Shown: positions 24,790-37,645 of the stretch, one piece after another | Layout of the letters: every line of letters starts with the position of its first letter | Position numbering within the stretch: the stretch's first letter is position 1 | Notes under the pieces: generated by a model | Databases searched by the model: none | The model's input: only the letters and a program-made list of their open reading frames with translations | What the model was told of the DNA's origin: nothing | Program-made: the position numbers and the translations under genes | Assembly (NCBI RefSeq): GCF_050908995.1 | Contig: NC_135120.1 | Coordinates: 17,931,433 to 17,995,432, forward strand | Origin: Andrena cerasifolii | Lineage: Eukaryota; Arthropoda; Insecta; Hymenoptera; Andrenidae | Length of the DNA stretch: 64,000 bases | Reading direction: 5' to 3'

Positions 24790-27264
24790 ATGACATCCCT
24801 AGATTTAAGGCAACAGAAACTCGAACAACAGGTACGGGATGCCGTGGAATTTTTTATACTTTCGTGCGCGATAATCGACGAGTATCAGACTATTCATTCG
24901 ATCACGATTCCGGCTTCTGCGTGTCAAATAATTTGGGAAACGATGAAGTATCGCGGATGCGTTGTATTTTTTAAAGGGCGCTATCCCTTCTTCGATCTCT
25001 CTTCGTGCATATGTTGCACGCGATTAATTATAAGCGAAATAAAAAGTAGGTCAAGTTTAAATATTCATCGAGTGTAAGTACTTAGAACGGTCACGGAATA
25101 ACGCTTTTCTATTTCAAAAATCCTAGTAATACGGATATTTGTTTTAGCGGTTAGTTAATCATTTTTAAAGGGAGTAGCTACTTGTTGGAAGAATGCATTT
25201 CAGTTTGTGCGAGAAGGTTTAGATTTCCAGTGAACTGTGTAAAATACAATTGGTAAACAGAAGTGTAGGATGACAGAAATTTAAATTTATTTATGGATAG
25301 ACGAGGAAGCAGATCATACAAATTATCAATTTGTCCTTAGCTCACGCTTCTGCTTAATAAGTTGTTGTAATGTAACGTGATTTCTTGCAGAGGCAACTTA
25401 TCGCACAAAAAATGAAACAGAAAAGACAAACCGGTGCCAGTGGAATGGTACAGGCATCTAACATATCTAGTACCCAGCTTACAAGCCACTCCACAAAATG
25501 GATGAATCCAAATAAAGAATTACGAGGTAATACGAAAGAGTAATGAACATATAAGAACTATGTAAAAATATAATACGTTTCAGGGTACGACGGACCACTA
25601 CAATTCAACATGTCGCAGGCGAACACTGACTTAACTGCATTTACAGAGGGCAAGGACATGGAAGTGAGAATAAATGGTATAACGTCTACCCAAACATTTA
25701 TTTCCACTCGGTAGTAACAGTAGAAAACGCTAATGTTGCATCCTTCTCTCCCAGAAATGAGTACAGAGGGAGGTTTCTATCAGACGATGGAAGCCACCGA
25801 TTGTGCGGACGAAGAATCGTCGCCCATAGATGTACATTCACCTTCAGAATCTCTACCGTGTCCTTCGCCCCTCAGAGTAGCACCGTCCGATGGTGCTGGT
25901 ATGCTTATTAGTAGGGAAAACAATTCCTCGGTGAGGAGAATATGATAACGTTAACCCTTCAACGCACAGACCCTTGAACCTTTACTTAAAAATTCTGAGA
26001 CTGATATATATCTTGTATTTTGTTATCTTGAAATGGAAAATATCAAATATCGATTTTCTAAAGTGAAAACATTGAAACCTACCTTAGCATCAAGAAAACT
26101 ACAGATGGTTGCTAAAAAAAATTTAAATATAAACAAAACATTTTAAAATGAGCATTGCGCGCTGGTTTATCACTGGGAGTTAAAGGGTTAACCGTATATT
26201 ACAATCGACGAATAACAGTTTAGAAGCTAACACACTGCGTTTATCCAGAGTCCAGAATTAGAGGGGAACGTGGAAGGAAATGTGGAGCATTTTGTACTGC
26301 AACCAGCAAACAAGAAAATGCATTACAAGTGTAGAATAACGCGCGATAGAAAGGGTATGGATCGCGGTCTGTACCCAACTTATTTTCTACATTTAGAACG
26401 TGATTATGGGAAGAAAGTATGCATCCACTGTACACAAGCACTTATATATTCCTTAATAGAGGAGATGGTAGTAGTTTCATTGCTTGTTACAGGTTTTCTT
26501 ATTGGCTGGCCGTAAGAGGAAAAAGAGCACAACCAGCAATTACTTAATCTCGACTGATCCAACGGACCTCTCAAGAACAGGGGAGTCTTACATTGGAAAG
26601 TTGAGGTCGAACCTCTTGGGAACACAATTCACCGTTTACGACAACGGATACTCGCTAATGAAGGACGACAAACGAGACGAACGCTTCAATCCTAGACAAG
26701 AGTTGGCCGCGGTAATATACGACACTAATGTTTTAGGATTCAAAGGGCCTCGCAAGATGACCGTCATCATTCCGGGAATGACGTCGGATCAGAAGAGGGT
26801 CGAGATTTGCCCGAGGGACGACTCGGAAACGTTACTGGGTAAGTTACTCATATCGAGGTCAGCGTAATTAAATTTTTATAATGCGCCATTTTCACAGAAC
26901 GTTGGAAAGTGAAGAACATGGACAATTTGATAGAATTACACAACAAGACTCCCGTGTGGAACGACGACACGCAATCGTACGTGCTTAACTTCCACGGACG
27001 GGTGACGCAAGCTTCTGTAAAGAATTTTCAAGTTGTACACGATAGCGATGGTCTGTATTTCATGCGTAGAAGTTAAGGATGTAAAGATTGTAGAATGAGA
27101 ACTGTCTAACGCACTGGTTCTCCGTTACAGTGGATTATGTTGTAATGCAATTCGGGCGCGTGGCGGAAGATGTCTTCACGATGGACTACAGATTTCCGCT
27201 ATGCACGCTTCAAGCGTTCGCCATCGCTCTAAGCAGCTTCGATAGCAAGTTGGCTTGTGAGTAA
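24790..27264 (+). CDS. ktub: King tubby (Tubby-like protein)
   Basis: Eight exons: 24790-24831, 25391-25526, 25584-25676, 25755-25930, 26249-26416, 26493-26838, 26898-27050 and 27131-27264. The total is 1248 bp, 415 residues. The N-terminal 150 residues are Ser/Gln-rich and disordered, starting MTSLDLRQQKLEQQ. The C-terminal tubby beta-barrel covers about 156-415 and ends LACE, as in mammalian TUB. Phosphoinositide-binding basic residues are visible in AGRKRKKS (about 211-218). Other conserved blocks are GLYPTYFLHLE, RSNLLGTQFTVYD, MTVIIPGM and NFHGRVTQASVKNFQ. Tubby proteins bind PIP2 at the membrane, travel to the nucleus and help carry membrane cargo to cilia; in flies ktub acts in sensory cilia and photoreceptors. 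All splice phases agree. Confidence 0.93.
25951..26191. mobile_element. TTAA-bounded MITE in a king tubby intron
   Basis: Left end TTAACCCTTCAACGCACAG; right end, inverted, TTAACCCTTTAACTCCCAG. TTAA stands at both borders. It is 241 bp, non-coding, and makes up most of intron 4 (25931-26248). Confidence 0.6.
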
Positions 27265-27496
27265 CAACATAATGGATCGTTAAGGGCAACATTCGTCACG
27301 AGTTTGTGATTGGTAAACTACCTTGGTCAGAGAAGTCTGCAATAGACAATCAATAGATTGCAATGTCTTTTTTTTTTCAAATCTACGCAATGACAACTGT
27401 TTTACCAAAACCTGATACAGTACTGTCTCCGATATAATTGAAACTGGCTCGGGACGGGTTAGTTTCATCTTTCGAATTGGGTAGTTTATTTGGCTT

Positions 27497-27810
27497 GGGG
27501 GACGTCCTTAAATTACATAAGCCTTTTTTGGGGGGGGGTCGCGAATTTCTTACGTTTTCTTACAAATGGGGAAAGGGAGTCAGGTAGCGTCTTACGTAAT
27601 ATTTTTTAACGTAATTTTCAAGATGAGCGAAAGCGAGTTAAATGAATTATATAAACTTTTAAAAGAATTTTAATCGCTGAAACAATGCACTGTAAAAAAT
27701 ATTACGTAAGGAAGGGAGGGAGGGGTTTGAATATAAAATCTTACAAATTCTTATACTGGGGGAGGAAGAAATCGCCAAAATTACGCTTACGTAATTTAAG
27801 GACGGCCCCT
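27497..27810. mobile_element. Foldback element with poly-G tract
   Basis: Left end GGGGACGTCCTTAAATTACATAAG; right end, inverted, GGGGCCGTCCTTAAATTACGTAAG, with further paired blocks such as ATTTTTTACGTAAT. About 314 bp, non-coding, 230 bp after the king tubby stop. Confidence 0.65.
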
Positions 27811-28222
27811 CGCTTTCTTTCCCTACCGCGGCAAATGAGAGGTATTCAGAACGACCAAAAGGGTTGCAGTCCCTCTCACTTGTAACGGCACCTACAGGAT
27901 AAGTAGTGGGGATAGAAGGTCGTCACTCGTGGAATCACGAATGTATCGCTTGGCGAGACAGTACTGTGTATTAATAAATAATCAAACGTGTGTTCACTTT
28001 TCTTACGTATGGGAAACATTTTTAACGTATTCACGCGTTAACAGCTGCAATTGTGTGATTGTTAACGCTCAGGCATTGTATTACACTACACGTTTCGACT
28101 TCTATCACATTTGTGAAGCTGTATTTTTATCAGTAATGAGAACACATTACGGGCTTTGGGTGATCGATACGTAAAGTTACCGGTAATCATTCGTAATTTG
28201 AATAAATCATATCTGATGAGAC

Positions 28223-28418
28223 CAGTGGCGCACTCAGGATTTAATCTTGGGGGGAGCCGAGTTGAACGGCGAAAAATATTTTTAACGCAAAGTCAATCAA
28301 ATTCATTAGGTGATTTTAATCTGTTTAAAGAATAAAATCCAGTTTTCTTTTCCTTTTACAAAGCCCCTTCTTTGAGGGGTGCCAGGGCCACTTAACCCTC
28401 TCTCTGGGTGCGCCACTG
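28223..28418. mobile_element. hAT-type MITE (CAGTGGCGCAC ends)
   Basis: Ends CAGTGGCGCACTCAGG and GGTGCGCCACTG. The flanks gatgagac (28215-28222) and gatgagat (28419-28426) form an 8-bp target duplication with one mismatch. 196 bp. A related internal fragment lies at about 56795-56960, and a similar terminus at 60010-60034. Confidence 0.75.
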
Positions 28419-31400
28419 GATGAGATATTTACTTAAATTTGCATAACTCATTACCGGAGTCCAGAAATTTCATCGTTATTCGGTGTATCGTGAAACGCTA
28501 TTTCGTATGCCCGAGTGTAATGCGTTCAGTATACAATAATGATGATACTAATACACTGCACAATTTACTGCCTAAGAAGATGACAATGTTTCTTTGTAAT
28601 TTAGGAGTGTACATATTGTATGTTAAATCGATTCCTTTTCTAAGCTATACGCATTCGCTTGAATAGTTCAAGCACGAGCTTGGTAATTAGATAGTGCAAA
28701 GTATATACAGACCTGATGCATTGTGAAACACAAAACTGTTACTTTAATAGTAAGAAATATAAAGGACATGTATTTGCACTATACAATTATCATTTCTACA
28801 CACTGATGTTTTATTTCGTACAATAATCTCGCAAAGGACACATTATTTTGCGTATGTTCCTATATGGAAAACATTGTTGTGTGTTTATCGAACAATTTTA
28901 GCTGCACGAAATTCTTTGTGAAATTCCCGAAGGCGCACCGATCAGAAAGATTATCCCCGAACTCATTACATTCATGATCTCAATGTACAACATTTTATCA
29001 TTCATTACCCGAAAATGTCATTCCAATTACATATCAAGCGTATGTACTTACATTCCACGTAATTTATTATTCGATGTACACATTTCTATCATCGACATAT
29101 CAGATTCATGTGCATAATTAAAAGGATCGATGTGGCAATTCTCTCGGTTAGAGAAGTACCAAAGAGTACAGCTGTACTTGCACTTGGTACAAAAGGAAAT
29201 TAAAAAAAAAAAAAGAACGGTGACGTAAAAATATGTTAACGTCGTGCCTTTTTATAATGTTAATTGCGCGTTGGAACCTTTACCGTATCGGAAGATTGTG
29301 TATGAAACTGTAGAACTAAATTATTCTAAGTGAATCTTTGTGTGCTAAACTCATGACTTATGAAAAGGAAGGTGCTATTTAAAACTGCTGAAACTAATTT
29401 GTTAAAAGAGAGTGAGAGAAAGAGCGAGAGAGCGAGAGAGATAAAGAATCCAATTTATATGTATGTAATTAAAAACAGTATTATTATTTAAATTGCCAAT
29501 TGGATATTTTGTAATAAGTGTGATATTTCATAATCGATTTATCCTTTATTTTGGTAATTTAAATACTGGATAATATTTAAGATATCTTGGTACCACTTCA
29601 ATGTGCGTGCGTGTGTACTAGAAAGTAATTATAAATAGAAACTTGTAGTTAGCTTATCACGTTCGAAATTTGTAAATCGAAGTGTTCAATGGGTATTGAT
29701 ATTTTCAATGATCACCTGAAAATAAATACAAACTGCAAATTTTACGGAATGTTTCTAAACCTATTACTTAATAAACGTTAGACTTTCGAGAATATGCTGA
29801 TGTTGCTCTTAAGTTAAACATAAAAGGGCGAACAGCAATGAATAGGGGATATTTTAACATGAAACATTTATTTTGCTATAGTAAAACGTTTATTATCATA
29901 GGCTCTAATAGAAAAAGATCACATTGCATTTTTTACACCAATCCTGGGCAGTACGATTAGCGGAGCTGGCTAATTCAGTTTCCTTAGTTTGAATGTATAA
30001 AAAAGTTCTATAGTATCATAATACAATAAAGGCACTTAAGGTCTAACATTTAAACACATAAATAAAGAATATAATATGACTATCACTTTTCTGTTTTATT
30101 ATTTACAATATGGGTACAAATTTTTCAAACTTTTTTAGGAAAGAGAAACGAGAAAGAGATATTTACGAAAGTTAAATTCTATCCTCTCTATTCCTGCGAT
30201 TGGATATGTCACCATTATCGTATCACTGTGTGCCAGTGATTTTATATCGTTAAAAAATATATGCAGATTTATTCAATTTTCTGTTCTCTAGATTCTTCAT
30301 TGTCCGAAGAATGAGTTGTGAAATTACTTCGATAGAATTGTTGGCATACGAAGAAGATTTTCACTGCCGCCAAGGATACTTTGCATTACGTATACGTCGC
30401 AAAGTAACTATAAATCCATGCTCAAACTGTTACCACAACTTCAAACACAACGCAACAAGCGTAACGATTTATCGTAAAATATGTACTACTAAAATTCAAA
30501 AAACAGGTTTGCAGCTGTGTGCTTAAAACTGGCAAAATTCTCTAATAAAAGAAACGAGTCGATGTACAAGCGCTTCGCTATCCCCCTTCCTGCGAAGAAT
30601 TACAGAGGAGGTATATCGAACAGAGCGTCGAGCACAAGTGTAATAACTGATACGAGTAATTCGCAGAGTTGATTAAGAAAAGTATGAACATATATTGTAA
30701 TATAAAGATCTTATATGTACGGAACATTCCTGAAGAGTCAACAATATTATAAAATATTGCATCTGCTATAACAGTAGAAAAATCTTGTATAATGAACTAA
30801 TAATACACTTGACCTCATTATTTTATCCAATTTTCAAAATACTTTGCAGGCAAATCTTTCTAAAACATTTTAATACTCCCCTTTAAAAAATCATTTACCT
30901 TCACTTTGAATCATCAATGGACTCTTCACAAATACCCTCTACAATAACTATTCTTTATTCGTTCTTTTATGTATTTATAAAGCTTTGATATTTAATATAA
31001 TCATTATAGCGTATTACTTTGTCAGCGATTGAAATACTAATGTAACTTGAATGTAATATACAAATATATTTTAATCAATACAATTTCCTTCTTTCGATAT
31101 CTGTGGACTACGATCTGCCGTAGCTTTTAGTTTGCTGGGAGAAATGAAGTTTCGAGGACGGAAATGAAAAGTACGTACGAGGTATACGACAAGTGATCGC
31201 CCATCTTATTAAAAATCTTAATTCTTTGAAAGATTCTAGCACTTTCTGCTCCTTCTTCTTACAGTTTCGTTCGCTCGAGTAGACTTTTTAGTAATTTTGT
31301 TACGGATGTATTAGTCACAGATCCAGTCTTTTGTTTGCAATTGCCTTCCCTAGTTTGTCATCAATTACATCTTTTTATTATTAAATGAAAGGGTACTGTA

Positions 31401-32737
31401 AAATTCTACAATCTTAGACGCTTTATATATACATATCGATACGCATTCTCAGAATTCATAAGCCTCTGCGTGTAAAGCGTATTCTCCTGCTGCTTCGACG
31501 TACGAATCAACCTTCTTTATGATATGCAAACAGTTTTGTAATTAACTGCTGGTATGTACGATTTAAAATTTAAGAGAGTTTAAAATGATAAAAATGTTCT
31601 ATCGATTCTTATACATTAAAATTGTTTAAAAGTTTTCCAGGGTATAGGAGCTGATATAAAAATTACAATTAAAAAAATATTTATCGCAGATCAGCAAGAC
31701 AATTATGCCTGAATGCAAGGGCAGGTGAATCGTGTGGAATTAATAATGTACACATAAATTACTGCGTGCCCAATTCTGCGTAGGCCACTTATATTAAGAA
31801 AGTAGCTTATTGTATTTCTTTTTAAAGATAGTACTATACATATTTTTAGAGAAATGAATAAAAGATTAAAATTTGTCTTGAACCTTTTATCTATAAAGAA
31901 TTGCTTATGAATTGTTTAAATACTTTTGCAAGTTTATTTTCATTGAGGCGAATAACTTATTTATACGAAAATTAGTTTTCTAACGTGTTGGTTCAACAAT
32001 CCCTACTGTTATTGCTTCAATTGTTTTATTGCAATTTATTAACCCAGACCTTTTTAAGACGTAAGATTTGCACAAAAGTCGCGATTCAGAATTCTACCTA
32101 CCTAACTATCTGCAGTAAATTAACGGTACGTTATTAAGTTTCCAAAACGAAATGCACGCGCCGCGTATAGATTCTCTTGCTGAAATACAATATTATTTCA
32201 TATTTAACAATATCCTTACACAAAAAAATTATTTTCATATATCAACACGTGTAGTGAGGACAGTGTTCTGGTTCAAGTATACTAATTTATGTTCACCAGG
32301 CTACTGCGTTTTCGCAATGAATTAAAATCTTGAATTAGAACGCGAGCAGAGACGCGGTGCGAAAAACGACCGAGAAATAATAATTTAGACGAAACAACTA
32401 CAACACTCTACTACGTCTCCTTTCTTTTATATAAAAAAAATTTAAAAGTGGAAAAAAATCGTTGCTACACTATCATAAAACATTACGGTCTGAGAATTTT
32501 TTAACAGATCTCGATAAACTTGCATTGTATCTTTTTTAGAAAGCGAAAAGGGTTGAGAAGTTGATTAGACCCTTCATCATCTGGAAGTTTAATAATACTG
32601 AACTTTTGCCACGTTCGAAAGAGTCCTTCTTTTCTCCCTCCGAGGACATAACTTAAACGCCTTTTATACAAATTACCGATACAGATTAAATTAAAGGCCC
32701 TATTTAGAAAAAACGTACGCCTCTTTTGATTATTAGT

Positions 32738-32755
32738 ACCCCCCCCCCCCCCCGA
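32738..32755 (+). repeat. Poly-C tract
   Basis: About 17 consecutive cytosines end 5 bp before the complement of the stop codon of the SxIP-motif gene. In that gene's mRNA this would be a poly-G run at the very start of the 3' UTR. Length is likely unstable. Confidence 0.8.
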
Positions 32756-32759
32756 ATTT

Positions 32760-35700
32760 TTACATATAGCCTTTTTTTACATCACCTTGGGCATTCTTTA
32801 CAGTGGTCCTGGCCAACCTAGGAGCTGGTATACGAGACGCTGGTCTGGGAATAGCACTCGTCAAATTTGACGCTCTATTCCCAGTGCTCCAATTTGTCGG
32901 CTGTCGCAGCTTCGTTTTGTTTTCAACTTTCACCACCGTCTTATTAAACACCTGCGATTCAACACGTTCGATGTAACACGCAAGCTGTAATACAAAGCAC
33001 AATAAACTCACCTCGTCTTTCTTCTCTATATCCACTTCGTTCTCCTGTTTCAGTGCGGTCTCTGTAGGGTGACCTTAAAAAATAATTTGTAAGAAATCCT
33101 CTATCGGTAACGAGCATAAAGAACAGAGACAGACTGCTGTACGCAGCACGTATCATTCCGCATTCTCTAAACTTAGTTGACTTTTTAGCTTACCATCAGA
33201 ATTTATGGACTGATTAGATCTGCTCGGACTTAGTAACGGGGAACTTGTTTTAACACTGTAATCCATACTTAACGGCGAATTAGACTCTCTTTTGCAACCA
33301 CCGATGCCATTCTTTAGAATAGGGGAAGGTAACTCTTTCTTTATGTCGACCCACGCGTTTTCTAAGACTCGTCTATTCAACGGAGGCTGTGTATCCTGTT
33401 TCAAGCCTAATAATAATTAAACACATACAGATGTATATATTCTGAATCTCTGTACTTGCTTAAATTTATACTGTTTACAATCGGGTTCCACTTCAAGAAT
33501 GAACTCATCACCAACGACAGTAAAAAGAGAATTTAGCATTAAGTAATACTCACTCTCTTCTTGCATCCGCACTATCTGATGCAACTGTTCGATATTCATT
33601 GGCTGGACAGTGTACGAGTTGTGACTGCTGTCCGAACACGTGCTAAGCCTGTCGTCTAGGTCAGGCGCGCTGTGAGCACTCTGTGTACTTTCGATACTTT
33701 CCGTAGATCCCCCAGCACCCATCAACTGCAGTTCCTCTACGCCAGGGTTGAGCTCCAGGAGTCGTTGCTCAGAGCCACTCTTCATTTTCCCCAAAGAGTA
33801 CAATTTATTCGCTAGACTTTTTTCCACGTCTCTTACGATGTTGGGCTGTGAGCCTTTCATGTATCCAACACTAGACGGATTCGTACATCCCGTAGTGTTG
33901 ATAGTCTTCAATGAACTGGATACGAGATTGGGATTGGATTTCTGAAGGAACTGCGGTAGCTTTGATAGCATCCGTGGAATATGCTGCTTCGTCTTCTGCA
34001 GCTTCGCAGGTGGCTTCAGGAACGTAGTATCTACGCTCTCCGGAGGTTCCGTGTTTTCCATATCACTCTTTCCACCATGAGCGATAGCCTTCTTCGTAAA
34101 AGTATAGTACTTTTTGTCTTGCGAATTCTGAACACATGCTCCCGCCTCGCTAACTATTTCCCCCTCGGATTTAAATCTATTAATTGACGGTTCCTTTTTA
34201 TACGTATTATATTTATTCTCTACAGGGATATCGTTTCTAACATTCCGGTTAGGAGCTCCATCGACTACTTCTTCCTTAGCCTTTCCGTCCTGGAGGTCAT
34301 TACCCACGTGATTGAATGTACAATCAAGTCGATGATCTCCGCTTCTGTGTATCTCTGCTAACAATTCTTTTCTCAGCGACATAGGTGCTTTGAAATTCGA
34401 ACTTAAAGCCGTGTTATATATTCGCGATTGTTCTAAATGCTTCATAGTTTGAAATGTGGAATTTAATGCGTCCGCGTTCTTGGGGGTCGATTGATTACAA
34501 AGAGAAATGGGCAACTTAAATGTAGAATCCAAAGCGTTGTTATGCATAAATGAGAAAGGCGAATTTGGAAGAGGCGCGGAAGATTCGATCAAATTCCCTG
34601 CGACATTTGAAGCTGTACTTTTCCTCAGATCACACGTTCTATCTTTATCCTTATGCGTATCAGGTTTAATAACCATAGTTGTGTCCTTATTCGCTTTCCC
34701 AACTTCCATTGTAGAATACGTAGAATCTAAAACGAGCGGGTTCTCAACATTCTGAGACGTCGAAAGATACGTAGCGTTTAAATTGTACAATTCTTTCTTC
34801 TCGTTATTCCCTAATAGTAATGATTTTCTATTCGCATCATCTTTGTTTACAAACGTGGAAGACAAAGTAGTTGCACCCCTTTTATCTTTATCTACATTAG
34901 CCAGCACAAGCGCTTTAGCAGCTGCTTCTGCGCTATAAGTTTCGTTCAATTCCATTTTATCAATCGTATAAGATTCATTTGTAAATACTTTGTCCGTTGG
35001 ATTCAGGCAGTAGCTTTTGTTATCATCTGATTCAACTTTCGAGAAAGTCTCATTAATATTCATACTCTTAGAATGTTCGTGCTGGTCAGCCTGTTGGCCA
35101 CACGTACGAGTCAAATTAGCAGGCTCGTCGTTACAATCCTCATTATGTAAAGAATCATCCCTAGGCAACGATATGATAGATGAGTAAAAAATAGAAGGAT
35201 GCGAAACGTTCATCAACGTATCACCGACTCCAGGTTCCGCCAAGTTAATAAACGAATCATTTCCCTTTGAGTGTGACATATTGAAGAAAAGTTCCATACT
35301 TTCTGGGCCCGACGTTGCCATGCTTTCGTCAAAAAGGAGACTAGTATTCGCTATAGGCGCCATTTTTAACATATGAGGTACAGCATCCTCTTTACTGGCA
35401 GTAGGCATATCTGAATATTTACTCAGCTTTAAACAAAGAAGATCATATTAACATCTACATGCTACTACAATGCGTATAGTGTATACAATGCAGGCATAAA
35501 TGAACTCACATCTTCTTCTATATTTGAAAAATCTGAGCACGAAGTTCTCCATGCGTTTACCATACGTGGAGACAAGGTTTCAAAAACAGAATCGAAGCAA
35601 GTTCTAACGGGCCGTTTCTTAGGTCTCGTGAAAGTTCTTGTATCGATAGATCTCCTATTAGCTGTAAAAACATAATATTTCACACATAGGTACCAAACTA

Positions 35701-36583
35701 TACACAGTTACATCAAAGACGATTAAAGGCTGGCTCTCACTGCGCCTCGATTTGGCGCAACTTCTTTTCTTACTTTTTCTCGAGGACAAACCCGTTGATC
35801 GCAGTTGCTTTGAAGCGAGGCAAGGCGAGGCATAGTGCGAGTCAAATTGTGAAACTGCCTAAGAAAACCTTAGGAGGAATAAAATGAGCCGAGGCGAGGT
35901 GTAATGAAAGCCAGCATTAACTACTATACAATATATACCTGAGAAAGGTAACAACGGTACGCTTCTCAACCAGACGAACAAATCCTGAACCTGAGGCTCT
36001 GTTTGACACCCTATCGGTACACACAACCTGACAAAACAATAATTATTTATCAAGTTACAAATTCAAATTTAATAGCGACACTGTAAAAACAGTAACAGGG
36101 AATGTTTTCAACAAAAGCAGTTGCAGAAGATACGTAAGGCATCGGATACCATCTCGTAGACCTTGGAAAGGAATTAACGGACCCTTCTTGGGTGTAGGTT
36201 ACTATAGATGGTATATATCTGGATTACTACGTACGTTAAAAACTTTAAATTACAATATCTCGAAAACGAAGGCCCATTCAACGGAAAGCCGAAATGGTAT
36301 TTTCATATTACATGAGTACTACGACCCCCAGATAATGTCGTTCCAAAAGCAATTTCCACTACCGCGATGTTCCCTTGTTAGTACATCGACATTTAAGGAC
36401 AGCGATTACCTTTAATGGAAAATACTGAATAGTAATTGACGATTAGGGTAAAGCCACTTACCAGGTATCAGTGTCATCGAAGTCGAAAGCAGATACGTCG
36501 ATAATCTCGGCTTTATCGATGAGACTCGCATCGTTTGTGTACTGCTTATGCGCGATTTCCGCATCCACTTTCCTTTCTGACAT
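32760..36583 (-). CDS. Unrecognised Ser/Asn-rich protein with SxIP motifs (possible SLAIN/Sentin-like +TIP)
   Basis: Seven exons on the minus strand: 36462-36583, 35939-36027, 35510-35661, 33554-35426, 33194-33406, 33012-33073 and 32760-32984. They join in frame to 911 residues. I do not recognise the family with certainty. The 1873-bp central exon codes low-complexity, Asn/Ser/Thr-rich sequence with a repeated theme of LNSTF/LDSTF, LNETYS and LNATYL. Two EB1-binding SxIP motifs, SAIP (880-883) and SRIP (887-890), lie in a basic, proline-rich C-terminus with no acidic residues nearby, the usual context for microtubule plus-end tracking. The N-terminal DDTDTWL...W and SPRMVNAWR stretches faintly recall SLAIN proteins. 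So a microtubule tip role is inference. The last exon might start 36 bp later at a second in-frame acceptor. Confidence 0.6.
35723..35920. mobile_element. TTAA-bounded MITE in an intron of the SxIP-motif gene
   Basis: Left TTAAAGGCTGGCTCTCACTG; right, inverted, TTAATGCTGGCTTTCATTAC. Both ends carry TTAA. 198 bp, in the intron between 35662 and 35938. Confidence 0.6.
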
Positions 36584-37159
36584 GTTTCGTTGGAATTACG
36601 AAGCTAGAAGTCCCGATGAACACATATTTTACCGTTAAAGCGCCTTTTCCCGTGCGGACTGGGTGACGTGGTAGACATATAAAAATAGTGTCGCGCCTTG
36701 ACAAATCATTTACAAAATTCCTGAAAGCACAGCACCGTTCGCGGTTCGAAAGCATACGTATTAAAATTAATCAGACGTCAACGGACATAACCACACACGG
36801 ACACAAAAGGTAGGAACTTTTTTCGGGTATTTTTACTTGTTTTCAGAAGAACCACAGCTGGCCACAGGACAAAAGAATAATTATAGAAGGGCCCCTTTCA
36901 TCGCGTTACATTCAACGTTCCTTGGCATTTCTTTTGCAGAACCCATTTCCTTTTCCGCAGTTCGTTATCACTTCACTGTTTCCTTTTTCTGTGTATAATG
37001 TGGCTTACGCTGCTCCGCCAATAGAAACTACACGAATCTGGGAATATTGTGCGTCGACGCTGGTAACTTTTCGTTGGAAATGCACCTTTAACGTACGAAT
37101 TGAATTTCAATATCGTTATTGTTATTTGAAACTTAAATAACACTACTATTTGAACAACT

Positions 37160-37444
37160 AGGGTACATGTCCCGATTACGGTGATTTGACGCTGACTTGC
37201 TCGCGAAGGAATTAATTACTGACTTCTCTTACTTTAATTTTGCTTGGTGAAAATTTATATTGGTTTTTTTAAAAATGCTAATTGTTTAAAAATGCAACCC
37301 TCTCGTTTGCAACACACACATTAATAGTTTAACTTACTTAAGAAAAATTCTTTCCCTATTTATTTATGCGAGTTTTTTGTACGGCTTCTTTAAGTATAAA
37401 GGCATCGTAATGGGGACAGGGCACCGTAATCGGGACACGTACTC
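37160..37444. mobile_element. MITE with long terminal inverted repeats
   Basis: Left AGGGTACATGTCCCGATTACGG and right, inverted, AGAGTACGTGTCCCGATTACGG. The interior (about 235 bp) is AT-rich and non-coding. No clear target duplication. Confidence 0.65.
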
Positions 37445-37595
37445 TATGGATAGTTTCAAATTTTATTTTTTAATGAAGAAGTAGATAGTTTAAATGCAAA
37501 GATTCAAATTTGTTGATTTTGTGTCGTTCGAAATGAAGTAACTTGAAACTACTTTATCAATGTGAACCTGTTATTTATTCGACTCGAAATATCCT

Positions 37596-37645
37596 TTCAA
37601 GCACAGACGAGGTATAGGATATCCTACACCTCGTCTGTGTTTCAA
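37596..37645. repeat. Near-perfect palindrome without spacer
   Basis: The 25-bp arm TTCAAGCACAGACGAGGTATAGGAT-type is followed directly by its inverse with two mismatches, centred between 37620 and 37621. It can form a hairpin or cruciform. Confidence 0.75.

Larger units (their letters stand above)
27265..32737. other. 3' region of king tubby and intergenic DNA
   Basis: No gene seen. It holds the foldback at 27497-27810, the hAT MITE at 28223-28418, a (GA)n-rich tract at 29408-29443, and otherwise AT-rich sequence with scattered AATAAA motifs (for example near 30061). Long 3' UTRs of king tubby and of the SxIP-motif gene may occupy part of it. Confidence 0.5.
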
